Of a DNA stretch of 64,000 nucleotides, positions 34,383 through 43,886 are shown one piece after another. Below the pieces are notes generated by a model that did not search any database, was not told the origin of the DNA, and saw nothing but the letters and a program-made list of their open reading frames with translations. Position 1 is the first letter of the stretch, and each line of letters opens with the position of its first letter. The stretch is from CAWJMD01 sp963845675 (GTDB lineage: Bacteria; Actinomycetota; Actinomycetes; Actinomycetales; CAWJMD01). The stretch is from assembly GCA_963845675.1 (NCBI GenBank), contig CAWJSX010000001.1:1240001-1304000 (forward strand), written 5' to 3'. Both the position numbers and the translations under genes were made by a program.

Positions 34383-35050
34383 CGGTCGCCTCCCGGCCGC
34401 ACGGCTCCGTCGCCGAGGCCGGCGGGCGGGGCCGGCGGGACAGGCGGCTCCGCCGAGTCAGCCGCCGCGGCGGCGGCAGCCTCTGCGGCTGCCGTTGCGG
34501 CGGCCTGGGCCGCGGCGTCCGCAGCAGCCTGCGCGGCGACGGCCTCGGACTCGCTGACCACCCCGGGCGCGGCCAGCGCCGCGGCCGGGATCTCGGCGAA
34601 CGCGGCTGCCTTCTCGGGGTCCGCGGGGATGGGGGAACCCAGCACCTTGCCGTCACTGAGCCGGATGAAGGCCGGGCCGGCATTGGGGATCATGCCGAGC
34701 TCCCGCGCTCGCGCCGAGAGCGTCGACGGGGCCGACCTGCACGGCCAGGTCCTCCGACGAGGGCCTGCTCGGCCTCGGTGAGGGCGATCTGGCGCACCTC
34801 GAGCTGGTTCTCCTCGATAGGCGCCGCGCGACAGCACGATGTTGATGACGAGCACCGCGAGCAGGCTGGAGACCAGCAGCGCGGCGCAGCCGACGACGAA
34901 CAACGGGCGCGACGTGGCGCGTGCGGGTGCGGCCAGGACGCGCAGCCGCGGCGCGGGCGGGACCGTGCGGGTGGTACGGCTGACGGGACGCTGAGGACCG
35001 CGCGGTGCCGAGACCGGCGCGGTGGCGGCGCGCGCCGCCGCCGGGCTCAC
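34379..35050 (-). CDS. ftsL: Cell division protein FtsL (three frameshifts)
   Basis: A small bitopic divisome protein. Pro-rich cytoplasmic tail, membrane helix (PLFVVGCAALLVSSLLAVLVINIVL, near 49-73), then a periplasmic coiled coil and an Ala-rich tail. As written, the coiled coil is garbled. Removing three extra bases, near 34819, 34757 and 34730, gives GAYEENQLEVRQIALTEAEQALVEDLAVQV and rejoins STLSARARELGMIPNAGPAFI. Three insertions leave the overall frame unchanged, which is why the gene looks open end to end. The GTG overlaps the rsmH stop (GTGA). Long Ala/Glu C-terminal tails are common in this family. Confidence 0.85.
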   Translation of the reverse strand: MSPAAARAATAPVSAPRGPQRPVSRTTRTVPPAPRLRVLAAPARATSRPLFVVGCAALLVSSLLAVLVINIVLSRGAYRGEPARGAPDRPHRGRAGPRRRTWPCRSAPSTLSARARELGMIPNAGPAFIRLSDGKVLGSPIPADPEKAAAFAEIPAAALAAPGVVSESEAVAAQAAADAAAQAAATAAAEAAAAAAADSAEPPVPPAPPAGLGDGAVRPGGDR

Positions 35051-36018
35051 GCCGCCCTCCCCGGACGGCGCAGGCGCTCGGCGGCCCGCAGGCGCACCGA
35101 CGCCGCCCGCGGGTTGGCGGCGACCTCGTCGTCTCCGGCGGTCTCTGCGCCACGGGTGAGCAGGCGCAGCTGCGGGGCGTGCTCGGGCAGCTCCACCGGC
35201 AGGCCCTGCGGCGCGGTGCTGCGCGCGCCGTCGGCGAGGACGTGCTTGGCCATGCGGTCCTCGAGCGAGTGGTACGACATCACGACGATGCGGCCGCCGA
35301 CGGCCAGTGCGTCGACCGCCTCGGGCAGGGCGCGCTCCAGGACGTCGAGCTCACCGTTGACCTCGATGCGCAGGGCCTGGAAGGTCCGCTTGGCGGGGTT
35401 GCCACCGGTCCGGCGTGTCGCGGCCGGCACACAGGCCCGGACCAGCTCGACCAGTCGCGCGCTCGTCGTGAACGGCTCCTGGGCGCGCTCACGGACGACG
35501 GCGCCCGCGATCCGGCGTGCGAAGCGTTCCTCGCCGTAGGCGCGCAGCACGCGCGCCAGGTCGGCGGCCGAGTAGCTGTTGAGCACGTCGGCGGCGGTGG
35601 CGCCGGTGCTGGCGTCCATCCGCATGTCGAGCGGGGCGTCCGTGCGGTAGGCGAAGCCGCGCTCCTCCTCGTCGAGCTGGAGCGAGGAGACGCCCAGGTC
35701 GAACAGCACCCCCTGGACCCGCCGCAGGCCCAGGTCCGCGAGCACGTCGGGCAGCCGGTCGTAGACCGCGTGCACCAGGGTGACGCGGTCGCCGAAGCGG
35801 GAGAGCCGCTCCCCGGCCAGCGTGATCGCCTCGCGGTCGCGGTCGACCGCGACGAGGCGCGCGCCCGGGCAGCCCTCGAGCAGCGCCTCGCTGTGGCCGC
35901 CCATCCCGAGCGTGGCGTCCACCACCACGGCCCCCGGCGTGCTCAGCGCGGGCGACAGCAGGGCGACACAGCGCTCGAGCAGCACCGGCACGTGCCGCGC
36001 TGCCGCGTCCTCGGACAT
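35047..36018 (-). CDS. rsmH: 16S rRNA (cytosine-1402-N4) methyltransferase RsmH (MraW)
   Basis: 323 residues from the ATG at 36018, which follows GAAGGG. SAM site VVVDATLGMGGHSEALLE (near 31-48), VAVDRDREAI, GVLFDLGVSSLQLDEEERGFAYR, PAKRTFQALRIEVNGEL and VVMSYHSLEDRMAKHVL. It methylates C1402 of 16S rRNA. An in-frame ATG at 36057 would add 13 residues without a better ribosome-binding site. The frame is intact. Confidence 0.95.
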   Translation of the reverse strand: MSEDAAARHVPVLLERCVALLSPALSTPGAVVVDATLGMGGHSEALLEGCPGARLVAVDRDREAITLAGERLSRFGDRVTLVHAVYDRLPDVLADLGLRRVQGVLFDLGVSSLQLDEEERGFAYRTDAPLDMRMDASTGATAADVLNSYSAADLARVLRAYGEERFARRIAGAVVRERAQEPFTTSARLVELVRACVPAATRRTGGNPAKRTFQALRIEVNGELDVLERALPEAVDALAVGGRIVVMSYHSLEDRMAKHVLADGARSTAPQGLPVELPEHAPQLRLLTRGAETAGDDEVAANPRAASVRLRAAERLRRPGRAA

Positions 36019-36249
36019 CTCGACCCTTCGACGATCTGGTGTGGCTGGGTGGTTCACGTGGTTCTCGTCCTGCGGTTCTCACTGGCCGGGGCCGGAGAGG
36101 TGGTGGGAGCCGGGTCGCGACCGGCTTCGGCACGGGGGTGGCCGCCTGGCCAGGTCCCCATCCGTCGGCGCGGCCTGGCACCGGGGAAGGTGTGTCAGGA
36201 CGCCGCGGACGGCTGGAGACCTGGCCATGCGGCCGAGGGTCGATCGGTG
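36019..36249 (-). other. mraZ-rsmH leader region (231 nt)
   Basis: No coding sequence that I can support. On the minus strand it includes a near-palindrome AGCCGGTCGCGACCCGGCT (36111-36129) and several GCC-rich short repeats. Actinobacteria are known to carry a structured 'mraW' RNA upstream of this gene. I cannot confirm that fold by eye, so this is only the place to look. Confidence 0.3.
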
Positions 36250-36681
36250 TCAGAAGAGTCCCGGCACGACCTCCTCGGCGGTGCTGGCGAACTCTGGCTC
36301 CTGCTCGGCCAGGTAGGTCTCCCAGGCGGTGGTTGCCCAGATCTCCACGCGGGAACCGGCCCCGATCACCGTGCAGTCGCGGTCGAGGTTGGCGTAGGTG
36401 CGCAGCTGGGTGGGGATGGTGATCCGGCCCTGCTTGTCGGGGAGCTCGTCGTAGGCACCGGACAGCAGGACGCGGAGGTAGTCGCGGGCCTGCTTGCTCG
36501 CGACCGGGGCCTGCCGGAGCTGCTCGTGCATGCGCTCGAACTCGCCGGTGGTGAAGACGTACAGGCACCGCTCCTGGCCGCGGGTGACCACCAGGCCGGG
36601 GGCCAGCTGGTCGCGGAACTTCGCGGGCAGGATCAGCCGGCCCTTCTCGTCCAACCGAGGAGAGTGCGTGCCGAGGAACAT
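36250..36681 (-). CDS. mraZ: Transcriptional regulator MraZ
   Basis: 143 residues, two AbrB-like MraZ repeats: MFLGTHSPRLDEKGRLILPAKFRDQL (about 1-26) and VLLSGAYDELPDKQGRITIPTQLRTYA (about 73-99), each with the DEKGR/DKQGR motif. It is the first gene of the division cluster and represses its own promoter in other bacteria. ATG at 36681 follows AGGAGGGGAGGG. Three TGGRG repeats at 10-bp spacing lie in the promoter upstream. Confidence 0.96.
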   Translation of the reverse strand: MFLGTHSPRLDEKGRLILPAKFRDQLAPGLVVTRGQERCLYVFTTGEFERMHEQLRQAPVASKQARDYLRVLLSGAYDELPDKQGRITIPTQLRTYANLDRDCTVIGAGSRVEIWATTAWETYLAEQEPEFASTAEEVVPGLF

Positions 36682-36730
36682 CGCGCCCTCCCCTCCTGAT
36701 TCGCGTCGGAACCCCCATCGCTCCGACAGC

Positions 36731-36762
36731 CTCCACATTACCCCACTTCACTCCACAGTCAA
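36731..36762 (-). promoter_or_regulatory. Pmra promoter with overlapping MraZ boxes
   Basis: -35 TTGACT (36762-36757), 16-nt spacer, -10 TAATGT (36740-36735). Three direct repeats TGGAG, TGGGG, TGGAG start at 36755, 36745 and 36735, exactly 10 bp apart. They fill the spacer and overlap the -10. This is the layout of MraZ-binding boxes (TGGG-type repeats once per helical turn). It strongly suggests autorepression of the cluster. Confidence 0.85.
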
Positions 36763-37127
36763 CGAGATCTCGGCCGAGTCGCGGCGGGACTTGAGACAAA
36801 ACTGCAGGTCACGATCGCTGCGAGCCGCAGTGGAGGACGATGGAGGGCCACAGCGGCACCCGCGCGCGGAGGCAGGTCGCTGCACCGAGGTCCATCGCGT
36901 CAGAGAGTGCCTCTAGAATCACCGCTTATCGGGCATTCCGGCCCGCCCGACCAGCGCTGAGGGGGTTCCAGCCGGCGCACCGCGTGGGGGGAAGTGGGGA
37001 GGGTGCCGCGGGACGCGGACCGAGCGATCGGTGACCCGGACGCCTACGTCATCGTGGGCTCATCCCGTAACGTCGTGGCGTCAGGCGTCGCCGCCTGTTC
37101 ACACCCGCCGGAAGCCGAGGAGCACGA
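36763..37127. other. Gap between mraZ promoter and moxR (365 nt)
   Basis: No gene is visible. On the plus strand a TAGAAT (36914-36919) and a TAACGT (37068-37073) are possible -10 elements for moxR; the second would give a leader of about 48 nt ending in CCGAGGAG and the GTG. Neither has a convincing -35. Confidence 0.4.
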
Positions 37128-38103
37128 GTGACGACGACAGGTACGGCCCCCCAGAACCTGGAGGACCTGGCCTACACCGCGGGGGCCATCCAGCGGGCGA
37201 TCGAGTCCGTGATCCAGGGTAAGCACGGGTGCAGTGCGCACGGCCCTGACGGTGCTGCTCGCGCAGGGACACCTGCTCGTCGAGGACGTGCCGGGCGTCG
37301 GCAAGACGATGCTCGCCAAGGCGATGGCGCGGTCGATCGACTGCTCGGTACGGCGGATCCAGTTCACGCCCGACCTGCTGCCCAGCGACATCACCGGCGT
37401 CAGCATCTACAACCAGGAGACGCGGGACTTCGAGTTCAAGCCCGGGGCGGTCTTCGCGAACGTGGTGGTCGGCGACGAGATCAACCGGGCCTCCCCGAAG
37501 ACCCAGTCGGCCCTGCTCGAGTGCATGGAGGAGCGGCAGGTCACGGTCGACGGGATCACGTACGTGCTGGAGCCCCCCTTCATCGTGGTCGCCACGCAGA
37601 ACCCCATCGAGATGGAGGGGACCTACCCCCTCCCAGAGGCCCAGCGCGACCGGTTCATGGCGCGGGTCTCGATGGGCTACCCGGCCTCCGCGTCAGAGAT
37701 CGAGATGCTCGACTCGCGCGACTCCGTCGACCCGCTGGACAGCCTGACCGCCGTCGCCGACGCCGCCACCGTGCGCGCCCTCGTCGAGGTCGTCCGCACC
37801 GTGCACGCGGCCCCGGCCGTGAAGCAGTACCTGGTGGACCTGGTGACCGCCACGCGCACGCACCCGGACCTGCGTCTGGGAGCCAGCCCGCGCGCCAGCC
37901 TCCAGCTGCTGCGGGCGTCGCAGGCCCACGCGGCGCTCGACCGGCGCGACCACGTGCTTCCCGACGACCTGAAGCTGCTCGCGCCGGCCGTTCTGTCCCA
38001 CCGCCTGCTGCCGACCGCTGACGCCCAGCTCGCCCGCCGGTCGGTCGAGGACGTGCTGGCCGAGGTGCTGGACCGCGTGCCCGTCCCGTCCGGCACCCGC
38101 TGA
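37128..38103 (+). CDS. MoxR-family AAA+ ATPase (one frameshift)
   Basis: 324 residues after removal of one extra T near 37228, which joins AIESVIQGKHG to AVRTALTVLLAQGHLLVEDVPGVGKT. Walker A is GVGKT, Walker B is VVVGDEINRASPKTQSALLE, followed by sensor region IVVATQNPIEMEGTYPLPEAQ and a C-terminal lid. MoxR ATPases act as chaperones with the DUF58 and transglutaminase proteins encoded next, a conserved three-gene set. GTG start follows GAGGAG. The DUF58 gene begins 11 nt after its stop. Confidence 0.93.
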
Positions 38104-38114
38104 GGGCGACGTCG

Positions 38115-39471
38115 ATGGCCGGCTCCGCAGCTCAGGGCTCCCGGTTCGAGCGGGCCAGCAGCGGCTGGTCCGGCGCCCTGCCGAACGCGCTCTCGGGCCT
38201 CACCGTCCGGGGACGCGCGTTCATGGCGGCCGGCCTCGCGACGGCCGCCTGTGCCGTGGTGCTGGGCCAGCGCGACCTGCTGAGGATCGCCGCGCTGCTC
38301 CTGCTGGTCCCCGCCGTCAGCGTCCTGGTCGTGGCTCGGTCGCGGTACCGGGTCGAGCTGTCCAGGATCCATCCAGCCGGCGAGGGTCTCGGCCGGGCAG
38401 TCGGCATCCGTCCGGCTGGAGCTCGCCAACCTGTCGAGGGTCCCGACCGGCGTGCTGCTCGCGGAGGAGCAGCTGCCGTACGTGCTGGGCGCCCGCCCCC
38501 GCTTCGTCGTCGACCGGCTCGACCCGCGGAGCCGCGCCGCCGTGACCTACTCGCTCCGCAGCGACGTACGCGGGCGCTGGGAGGTCGGGCCCGTGCGGCT
38601 GCGGCTGACCGACCCGTTCGGCATGTGCGAGGTGACCCGCTCCTTCACCGCGACGGATCCGCTGACCGTCGTACCCAGGCTGCACCCGCTGGCCCCCTTG
38701 AAGGCTGCCGGGAGCTGGCGAGGCGCCGGTGACTCGGTCACCCGCACCGCCGCGGCCTCGGGTGAGCACGACCTGGCCACGCGCGAGTACCGGCACGGGG
38801 ACGACCTGCGCCGCGTGCACTGGAGGTCCACCGCCCGCCGCGGCGAGCTGATGGTGCGGCGCGACGAGCAGCCGCACCAGATGCAGGCGACCGTCCTGGT
38901 GGACCGGCGGGCCGTGGGCCACCGGGGCGACGGGCCCGCCTCGTCCTTCGAGTGGGCGATCAGCGCCGCGGCCTCGGTCTGCCACCTCCTGGTGGAGGCG
39001 GGCTACGGCGTGCGGATGATCAGCGACGACCTCGAGACCGGGTGGACAGGACGCGAGCACGCGGGCGGCGTCGGCCCGCTGCTGGACCGGCTGGCGGTGA
39101 TGGACCTCGCCGGTCCGCGGGAGCTCTCGGCGGCGACCGGTCTGCTCACGCGCGCAGGGGGTGACGGCCTGGTCGTCGCCGTGCTGGGCGAGGTCGACGC
39201 GGCCGACGTGCACCCGCTCGCCGCGCTGAGCCGACAGGGCACCGTGGGGCTCGCCCTCCTGCTGAAGACGACCGACTGGGCGATGCTGCCGCCGCGCCGG
39301 GCGGCCCAGATCGACGCCGCCCGCGGCGACGCGATCGGCCGTCTCGAGGTCGGTGGGTGGAGCGCCGTCGAGGTGGACGGCCGCAGCACCGTCACGCGCG
39401 CGTGGGACTCGCTCGTCGCGCGTCACCAGGCGGGTCGTTCCGGCTCCGGCTTCGCGGCGGCGTGGCGATGA
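38115..39471 (+). CDS. DUF58 domain membrane-associated protein (one frameshift)
   Basis: 451 residues after removing one extra base near 38375-38381. Two N-terminal membrane helices (AFMAAGLATAACAVVL and LLRIAALLLLVPAVSVLVVA) precede the repaired RIHPARVSAGQSASVRLELANL. The DUF58 signature YRHGDDLRRVHWRSTARRGELMVRRDE lies in the middle, followed by a von Willebrand-like fold. It is the usual partner of MoxR. Its stop overlaps the start of the transglutaminase gene (ATGA). Confidence 0.88.
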
Positions 39472-41927
39472 GCCGGCACCTGCGGGCCCAGGATGCTCGC
39501 GGCCCTCGCGGTGCTGCTCACCGCGACGACCTGCATCCCCCTGATCCGGGGCACCAACTGGCTGGTCGAGCTCGCGGCGGTCGTGGTGCTGGGAGCGGCG
39601 GTCGCGACGCTCGCGCACCGCCTCATCGGGGCAGCCTGGGCGTCGGCCGCCTACCTCGCCGCCATGCTGCTGGGCATCACCTGGTGGTACGCGCTGCCGG
39701 AGGCGTGGCTGGGCCTGCTGCCCGGCAAGGAGTCGGTCCTGCGGCTGGGTGAGCTCGTCGTCCAGGGCGGGGTCGTGATGGCGGAGTCCGCCGCCCCGGT
39801 GCCGGACAACCCCGGGCTGCGCCTGGTGGCGGTCGCGGGCCTGGGGCTCGTCGCCTGGCTCACCGACCTGCTCGCGGTGACGCTGCGGCGTCCCGCGGTG
39901 GCCGGGCTCCCGCTGCTGGCGGTGTACTGCGTGCCGGCGGCCCTGACGCCGAACGGGCTGCCGTGGTGGTGGTTCGTGCTCGCCGGAACCGGCTACCTGC
40001 TGCTCGATCGCCTCCGACTCCGGCGAGCGCGTCAGCCGCTGGGGACGGGTGGTCTCCGGACGCGGACACGAGGCGACGAGCGGGCTCCGATGGCCGCCAC
40101 GGGACGGCGGGTCGGCGCCGTCGCGTTGGCGGGGGCGGTGCTGCTGCCGGCCGTCGTCCCGGGCTCAGCGAGAGCCTGCTGCCCGGCGGGCTCGGACCCG
40201 GATCCGGCCAGGGGGACGGCACGATCACGGTCCTCAACCCGATCCTCTCCCTGCGCGACGACCTCACCGCGCCGGAGGACGCCGAGGTGCTGCGGTACGA
40301 GACGACCGACCCCGAACCGGACCCGCTGCGTGTCGTGACGACGGACTCCTTCGACGGCGACACCTGGCAGCCCACCTACGGCAGCGTGGACCGCGAGCGG
40401 CGCGCCGAGGACGTGATGTCGTCCCCGCCGGGGCTGTCGGTGAACGTGCCCGTCAGCGAGGCGACGACCTCCGTCACCATCACGCACTCTGCGCCAGGGG
40501 TGGCTCCCGGTGCCGTACCCACCTCGCCGGGTCGACATCCTCGGCAACTGGCTCTACGACCAGAGCACGCTCAACGTCGTCGGGGACGGGGTCACGACGC
40601 ACACCGGGTCTGAGCTACACGGTCCAGCACCTGCTGGTCGAGCCCACCCCGGAGGACCTCGCCGCCGCGGGGCCGGTCCCGCCGGGGATCAGCGCCACGT
40701 CTGGACCGCCCTGCCGGACGACCTGCCACCGTCGATCGCCGCGACGGCCGCCGAGGTGGCCGGAACCGGCACCGACCTGGAGCAGGCCGGTCGCCTCCAG
40801 ACCTGGTTCCGCGGCGGCGGAGGCTTCCAGTACTCCCTGGACGCACCGACCGACAGCGGGTCGACGGGCGTCGCCGACTTCCTCGTCACACGACAGGGGT
40901 ACTGCGTCCACTTCGCCTCAGCGATGGCCATCATGGCGCGCACGCTGGACATCCCAGCGCGCGTGGCCGTCGGCTTCCTGCCCGGCGAGCAGCAGGCCGA
41001 CGGCACCTGGGTGATCACCCAGCAGGACGCCCACGCGTGGCCCGAGCTGTACTTCGAGGGCGCCGGGTGGATGCGGTTCGAGCCGACACCGTCGTCCCGT
41101 GCGGGTGGTCTGCCGTCGTGGGCGGCGCCCGCCGTCACCGCGCCGACGGCCGCGCCCTCCCCAGCACCATCGGCCACGGCCGTGATGCCGACCGGGGCGC
41201 AGGAGGCGACCGCTGGGCGACCGGAACAGCGGGGGGCTGTCCTTCCGCGACGTGATCGGCTGGCTAGTGGCGCTGCCGTGGCGGCTGCTGCTGCGCTCTC
41301 GCGCTCGTCCTGGCGGCACTGGCCGCGCCCACCGTCACGTCGTCCCTGGTCCGACGACGTCGGTGGGCGACTGCACGCGAGCCGGCCACCCGGGCCGAGG
41401 CGGCGTGGACGTCGATGATCGAGTCGGTGGGCGACCTCGGTCTGAGGGTGCCGCCCTCCTCGACCGTGCGGACAGGCCTGCCGCGTCGTCGGGGACGGCC
41501 TGGAGCCGGAGGCGCTGGTCTCACTCACCCGTGTCGGTGCGGCGGTGGAGCGCGTCCGCTACGCGCGCCGGCCGGGATCCGGACGCCGACGGCGACCCGC
41601 CGGAGCCGTGAGCCGGACCGCGTCGGGGACGCCGGCCCGCTCACGGTGGCCGTTCTCGACCTCGACGCCCCCGCACGCTCGCACGGTGCGTCCCGTGACG
41701 CGGACCCGATGAGCGACCGTGGGCTGCGCCACGACGTCGGGGTGGTCGCCGCAGCCGTCGGGGCTCAGCGCGGCTGGCGAGCACGCTGGCGCTCACGGCT
41801 CGTACCGGCGTCGGGGGTGAAGCACCTGCGGTCGGCGACGCAGTCGCTGGGTCTGGCGGCGGACCGCCTGGACCGTGCGCTCGCCGGACGGGTCGGTCGC
41901 GGGTTCAGACGGCGGGACCGGGGCTGA
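39468..41927 (+). CDS. Transglutaminase-like membrane protein, TgpA type (about ten frameshifts)
   Basis: Starts with ATG overlapping the DUF58 stop. N-terminal block of about six membrane helices (LAALAVLLTATTCIPLI onward), then a periplasmic transglutaminase domain with the catalytic Cys in GYCVHFASAMA and His in QQDAHAWPELYF. A Pro/Ala linker, one more helix (LVLAALAAPTVTSSLV) and a cytosolic tail follow. Inferred insertions lie near 39491, 40488, 40609, 41219, 41299, 41481, 41574 and 41610; deletions near 40165 and 40703. The net change gives 818 codons, typical of TgpA proteins. The last 100 residues are the least certain part. Confidence 0.8.
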
Positions 41928-41959
41928 GCCGTCGTGAGACCGGCGCCCGTCGACTGTCG

Positions 41960-42370
41960 CTACCGCCAGCTGTCCCCGTCGCCGTTGCGGCGGTCCCACC
42001 GCTCCTCTAGGCGGCCCATGAAGCCCTTGGGCGACCCGCGGCGCGCCCGCGCCGGGCGGGTCGTCGGTGCTGCCGTCGGAACGGACGACGCCGACCGGGC
42101 CACGGGCCGTCGGACGCGACAGCCCGTAGGTGACTCCCGCGAGCATCAGCAGGAAGGCGGGGATCGCGAGCCAGAGGTGCTGGGAGACGACCGCGAGGAT
42201 GAGGAGGCCGAAGCCGATCGACCAGACCGAGTACCGCCGAGGACCATGCGGCTGCCGGCGCGCGGATGGCGTGCTGACCCCTTCATCGCGGACGCGAACT
42301 TCGGGTCGTCAGCCAGGAGCTGCTGCTCCATCTGCGAGAGCAGCTGCTGCTCGTGATCGGACAGCGGCAC
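41960..42370 (-). CDS. DUF3040 membrane protein (two frameshifts)
   Basis: 136 residues after one missing base near 42258 and one extra base near 42045. N-terminal DUF3040 motif VPLSDHEQQLLSQMEQQLLADDPKFA, then two helices (FGLLILAVVSQHLWLAIPAFLLMLAGVTYGL), and the conserved C-terminus GFMGRLEERWDRRNGDG. GTG start follows GAGGAGG. Homologues sit in the same place near mraZ in mycobacteria. Function unknown. It converges on the transglutaminase gene with 32 nt between. Confidence 0.82.
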
Positions 42371-42389
42371 CTGGGCCTCCTCGGGTCAC

Positions 42390-42428
42390 GTCCACCGTCG
42401 ACCTACCGGTGGACTACCTCAGGATAGG
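42390..42428 (-). promoter_or_regulatory. DUF3040 promoter and leader hairpin
   Basis: TATCCT (42428-42423) is a fair -10. It is followed at once by a perfect 8-bp stem (GTCCACCG at 42390-42397 with 42407-42414, loop 9). Transcripts from this promoter would begin with the hairpin, about 20 nt before the GTG; it may also end dinB transcripts. Confidence 0.4.
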
Positions 42429-42457
42429 TCGCGATCTCGGGTCGCGAAACCCGGACG

Positions 42458-43844
42458 TCACATCCGTGATGCGCGGTCGTCGACGAGGATCGCCCACGTC
42501 CGTCGAAAGACGGCCAAAGCCAGCCCGTCCGGCGTCACGGCGGCGGGGCACCAGGAGCTCCTGCGGGACTCCTCGTCTCCCGGCGAGCGACCGTCGGGGT
42601 GCCGCACGCGGGCGGCGTCGAGCAGGCTGGCGGGGCGCACGCTGTGCGAGCCGAACCGGGCCACCGCCCGATCGGTGGCCTGCTCGGCCTCGCGCCAGCC
42701 CTGCGGCCGCTCGTCGAGCAGCAGCTGGCGGTGCTGTCCACCGGAGTCGACCAGGCCCTCCACCCGTACCCCGACCAGCCGTATCCGCGCCCGCTCCAGG
42801 TGCAACGCGTCGTAGAGCTGACGCGACGCAGCCGTAGATGTCGCGGGCCACGTCGGTCGGCTCGCGAAGCGTCCTGCGACCTCGTGATCGTGGTGAAGTC
42901 GGCGAACCGCACCTTGAGCACGACGGTCCGTCCCGGAGGTCCCGGACGACCGGAGACGCCGCGCCGTGCGCTCGGACAGCCGCAGCAGCTCGCGCAGGAC
43001 GATCTCGGGGTCGTCGACGTCGACGCCGAACGTCTCCTCGGCGCCGGTGCTCTTCTCGACCTGCTCGGCGACGACACGACGCGGGTCGCGTCCCCACGCG
43101 AGGTCGTACAGGTGCGCACCGACCGTCTGGCCGAGAGCGCGGCGCAGCGTCAGCTGCGGCGTGTGCGCGATCTCTCCGACCGTGCGCAGCCCGAGGCGGT
43201 GAAGCTGCTCGGCGGTCTTCTCCCCCACCCCCCACAGCGCGCCGACGGGCAGCGGGTGCAGGTACTCCACCACCTGGTCCGCGGGCACGACGAGCAGGCC
43301 GTCGGGCTTGCACCGCGCCGACGCGAGCTTGGCGACGAACTTCGTCGAGGCCACGCCGACCGAGCAGGTGATGCGCTGCTCGGCGTGCACCTGCGCGCGG
43401 ATCAGCTCGGCGATCCGCCGCGGGCTCCCCAGCCGGCGGACGGCACCGGACACGTCGAGGAAGGCCTCGTCGAGACTGAGCGGCTCGACCGCCGGGCGTG
43501 ATCGCCCGGAAGACCTCCATCACGCCCGGCGACACCTCGGTGTAGCGGGTGTGGTCGGGGGCGATGACCTCGGCGGCAGGGCAGAGCCTGCGGGCGCGGG
43601 ACATCGGCATCGCCGAGTGGACGCCGAACCGGCGCGCCTCGTAGGTGGCCGAGAGCACGACACCGCGGCCCCCGCCGGCGCCGATGATCACCGGGCGGCC
43701 GACCAGGTGCGGTCGGTCGATCAGCTCGACGGACGCGTAGAAGGCGTCCATGTCGACGTGCAGCATCGTGCAGCCGGCGTCGTCACCCGACAGCCCGGCG
43801 CCCTCGGTGCCGTTCCCGGTGCGTCCGAGCTGGTCACGGCTCAT
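42458..43844 (-). CDS. dinB: DNA polymerase IV, DinB (Y family), four frameshifts
   Basis: About 460 residues after removing extra bases near 43494, 42950, 42885 and 42838. Catalytic motifs are intact: MLHVDMDAFYASVEL (first Asp) and, after the first repair, VEPLSLDEAFLDVSG (Asp-Glu pair). CSVGVASTKFVAKLAS, GVGEKTAEQLHRLGLRTVGEIA (thumb helix-hairpin-helix) and VRFADFTTITRS (little finger) follow. The catalytic residues exclude ImuB, which lacks them. ATG start 42 nt after the methyltransferase stop. The extreme C-terminus is uncertain. Confidence 0.88.
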
Positions 43845-43886
43845 GCCGGGCCCCCGGCGGGCGGGACCGCGAGGAGTCGCAGCAGG

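Noticed and set aside
32464..35050. Programmed frameshifting or true decay of ftsI and ftsL
   Set aside because: There are seven breaks without slippery sites or pseudoknots, both frames are conserved on each side, and the genes are essential. Sequence error is far more likely.
42458..43844. ImuB (inactive Y-family partner of DnaE2)
   Set aside because: The catalytic MDAFYAS and SLDEAF motifs are intact, as in Pol IV and unlike ImuB.
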